In this document: positions 6,773 through 7,345 of the stretch, piece after piece
How positions within the stretch are numbered: the first letter of the stretch is position 1
How the letters are laid out: each line of letters opens with the position of its first letter
Source: JBALVO01 sp036961445
GTDB taxonomy: Bacteria > Pseudomonadota > Gammaproteobacteria > Pseudomonadales > Halieaceae
Assembly (NCBI GenBank): GCA_036961445.1
Contig: JBALVO010000156.1
Span: 1-7,345, forward strand
Direction of reading: 5' to 3'
Length of the DNA stretch: 7,345 nt
Translations under genes and position numbers: made by a program
Notes under the pieces: model-generated
Told to the model about the DNA's origin: nothing
The model's database searches: none
What the model saw: only the letters and a program-made list of their open reading frames with translations

Positions 6773-7345
6773 CTAGTCGAGTAACTCAGGTTGCTCAGCA
6801 ATAATCACGTCATATAACGGCTGAAAACTGAACCAGCCTGCCAGTGGGTTGCCCACAGTTCCCCGGGTTTGCAGCGCCACGTCATGACCAATTAATTTGG
6901 GCGTGCCCGCAGCTTCTGCCATTAATTGCGCCTGACAGCTGCGCTCCATAGTGATATACCACCAGGCAGCGGCGTCGATGGTTTCACCAACAGTCAGCAA
7001 GCCGTGATTCTGTAAAATGGCAGCCTTGCGGTCACCCAGTGCGGCTGCGATCTTCTCGCCTTCGGAGTCGTCCAGTACCACGCCTGAAAAATCGTCGAAC
7101 AACACATGATCATCGTAAAAAGCGCAACTGTCCTGTGTCAACGGGTCTAGCGTCTTGCCCAGCGCGGAAAAGGCTTTGCCGTACACTGAATGGGAGTGGG
7201 CCGCGGCCGTAATGGCCGGATTGGACATATGAATCTGCGAATGGATGGTAAACGCGGCGCCATTGAGCAGGCCACTGCCTTCTACCACTTCGCCAGTATG
7301 GCTGACCAGCAATAAGTCAGAGACCTTGATTTGCTTGAACGACTT
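6773..7345 (-). CDS. Class II aldolase/adducin-family protein, adducin-like subfamily (5' end off-window)
   Basis: The minus-strand frame is open to the window edge, so the N-terminus is missing; 190 residues plus a TAG stop are visible, from a family usually about 240-260 aa. Numbering from the edge, the metal-binding pair HSH is at 50-52 and the third histidine is in NHG (H114), the zinc ligands of fuculose-phosphate aldolase-type enzymes. The block NGAAFTIHSQIH at 28-39 is typical of the adducin-like branch; by register with E. coli FucA, the catalytic glutamate (Glu73) is replaced by alanine at about 31. It may therefore bind metal and act on a small hydroxy- or keto-compound without being a classical sugar-phosphate aldolase. 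Branch members are mostly of unknown function. A second in-frame stop, TGA, follows the TAG after one codon. It is convergent with ybiT. Confidence 0.88.
   Translation of the reverse strand, partial: KSFKQIKVSDLLLVSHTGEVVEGSGLLNGAAFTIHSQIHMSNPAITAAAHSHSVYGKAFSALGKTLDPLTQDSCAFYDDHVLFDDFSGVVLDDSEGEKIAAALGDRKAAILQNHGLLTVGETIDAAAWWYITMERSCQAQLMAEAAGTPKLIGHDVALQTRGTVGNPLAGWFSFQPLYDVIIAEQPELLD

Overview
This window looks like the chromosome of a free-living, probably aerobic gammaproteobacterium. The whole DbpA and YbiT proteins read as close relatives of the E. coli proteins, and the RIO1-type kinase is the kind found in Pseudomonas and marine gammaproteobacteria (PA4780-like). A Cellvibrionales/Halieaceae-type marine bacterium would fit, but that is recollection of similar proteins, not a search. 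A run of exactly 100 N (1596-1695) marks a scaffold join in a draft or metagenome-derived assembly. No phage, insertion sequence, CRISPR array, tRNA or rRNA is visible.

Left part, redox/envelope genes. Positions 1-1595 (+) hold the interior of a large multiheme c-type cytochrome that continues into HEAT-like and then TPR repeats. Its start lies outside the window and its end is lost in the gap. On the other side of the gap, convergent to it, is a short-chain dehydrogenase/reductase (1696-2543, -) with an N-terminal twin-arginine-like signal. Its C-terminus is also lost in the gap. A single long frame can be drawn across the gap, but it is an artefact.

Centre, RNA/ribosome genes. The SDR gene is divergent from dbpA, a 23S rRNA-directed DEAD-box helicase (2714-4093, +). 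It is followed on the same strand by a RIO1-like atypical protein kinase (4141-4998) and by the ABC-F protein YbiT (5121-6734). Two of the three are ribosome-associated families, and the kinase belongs to a superfamily whose archaeal and eukaryotic members mature the small ribosomal subunit, so the trio suggests a translation/ribosome theme. dbpA and the kinase gene are 47 bp apart. A 16-codon mini-ORF begins directly after the dbpA stop and ends in an ATGA overlap with the kinase start, which could couple their translation. Alternatively, a -10-like box six bases before the kinase ATG could give a leaderless mRNA.

Right part. ybiT converges on a class II aldolase/adducin-family gene (6773-7345, -), cut by the window edge. 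The 38-bp space between them contains a GC-rich hairpin that could end transcription from both sides. I found no clearly new defence or mobile system. The most interesting points are the cytochrome/HEAT/TPR fusion, the apparently exported SDR, and the dbpA-RIO kinase-ybiT cluster with its unusual start contexts.
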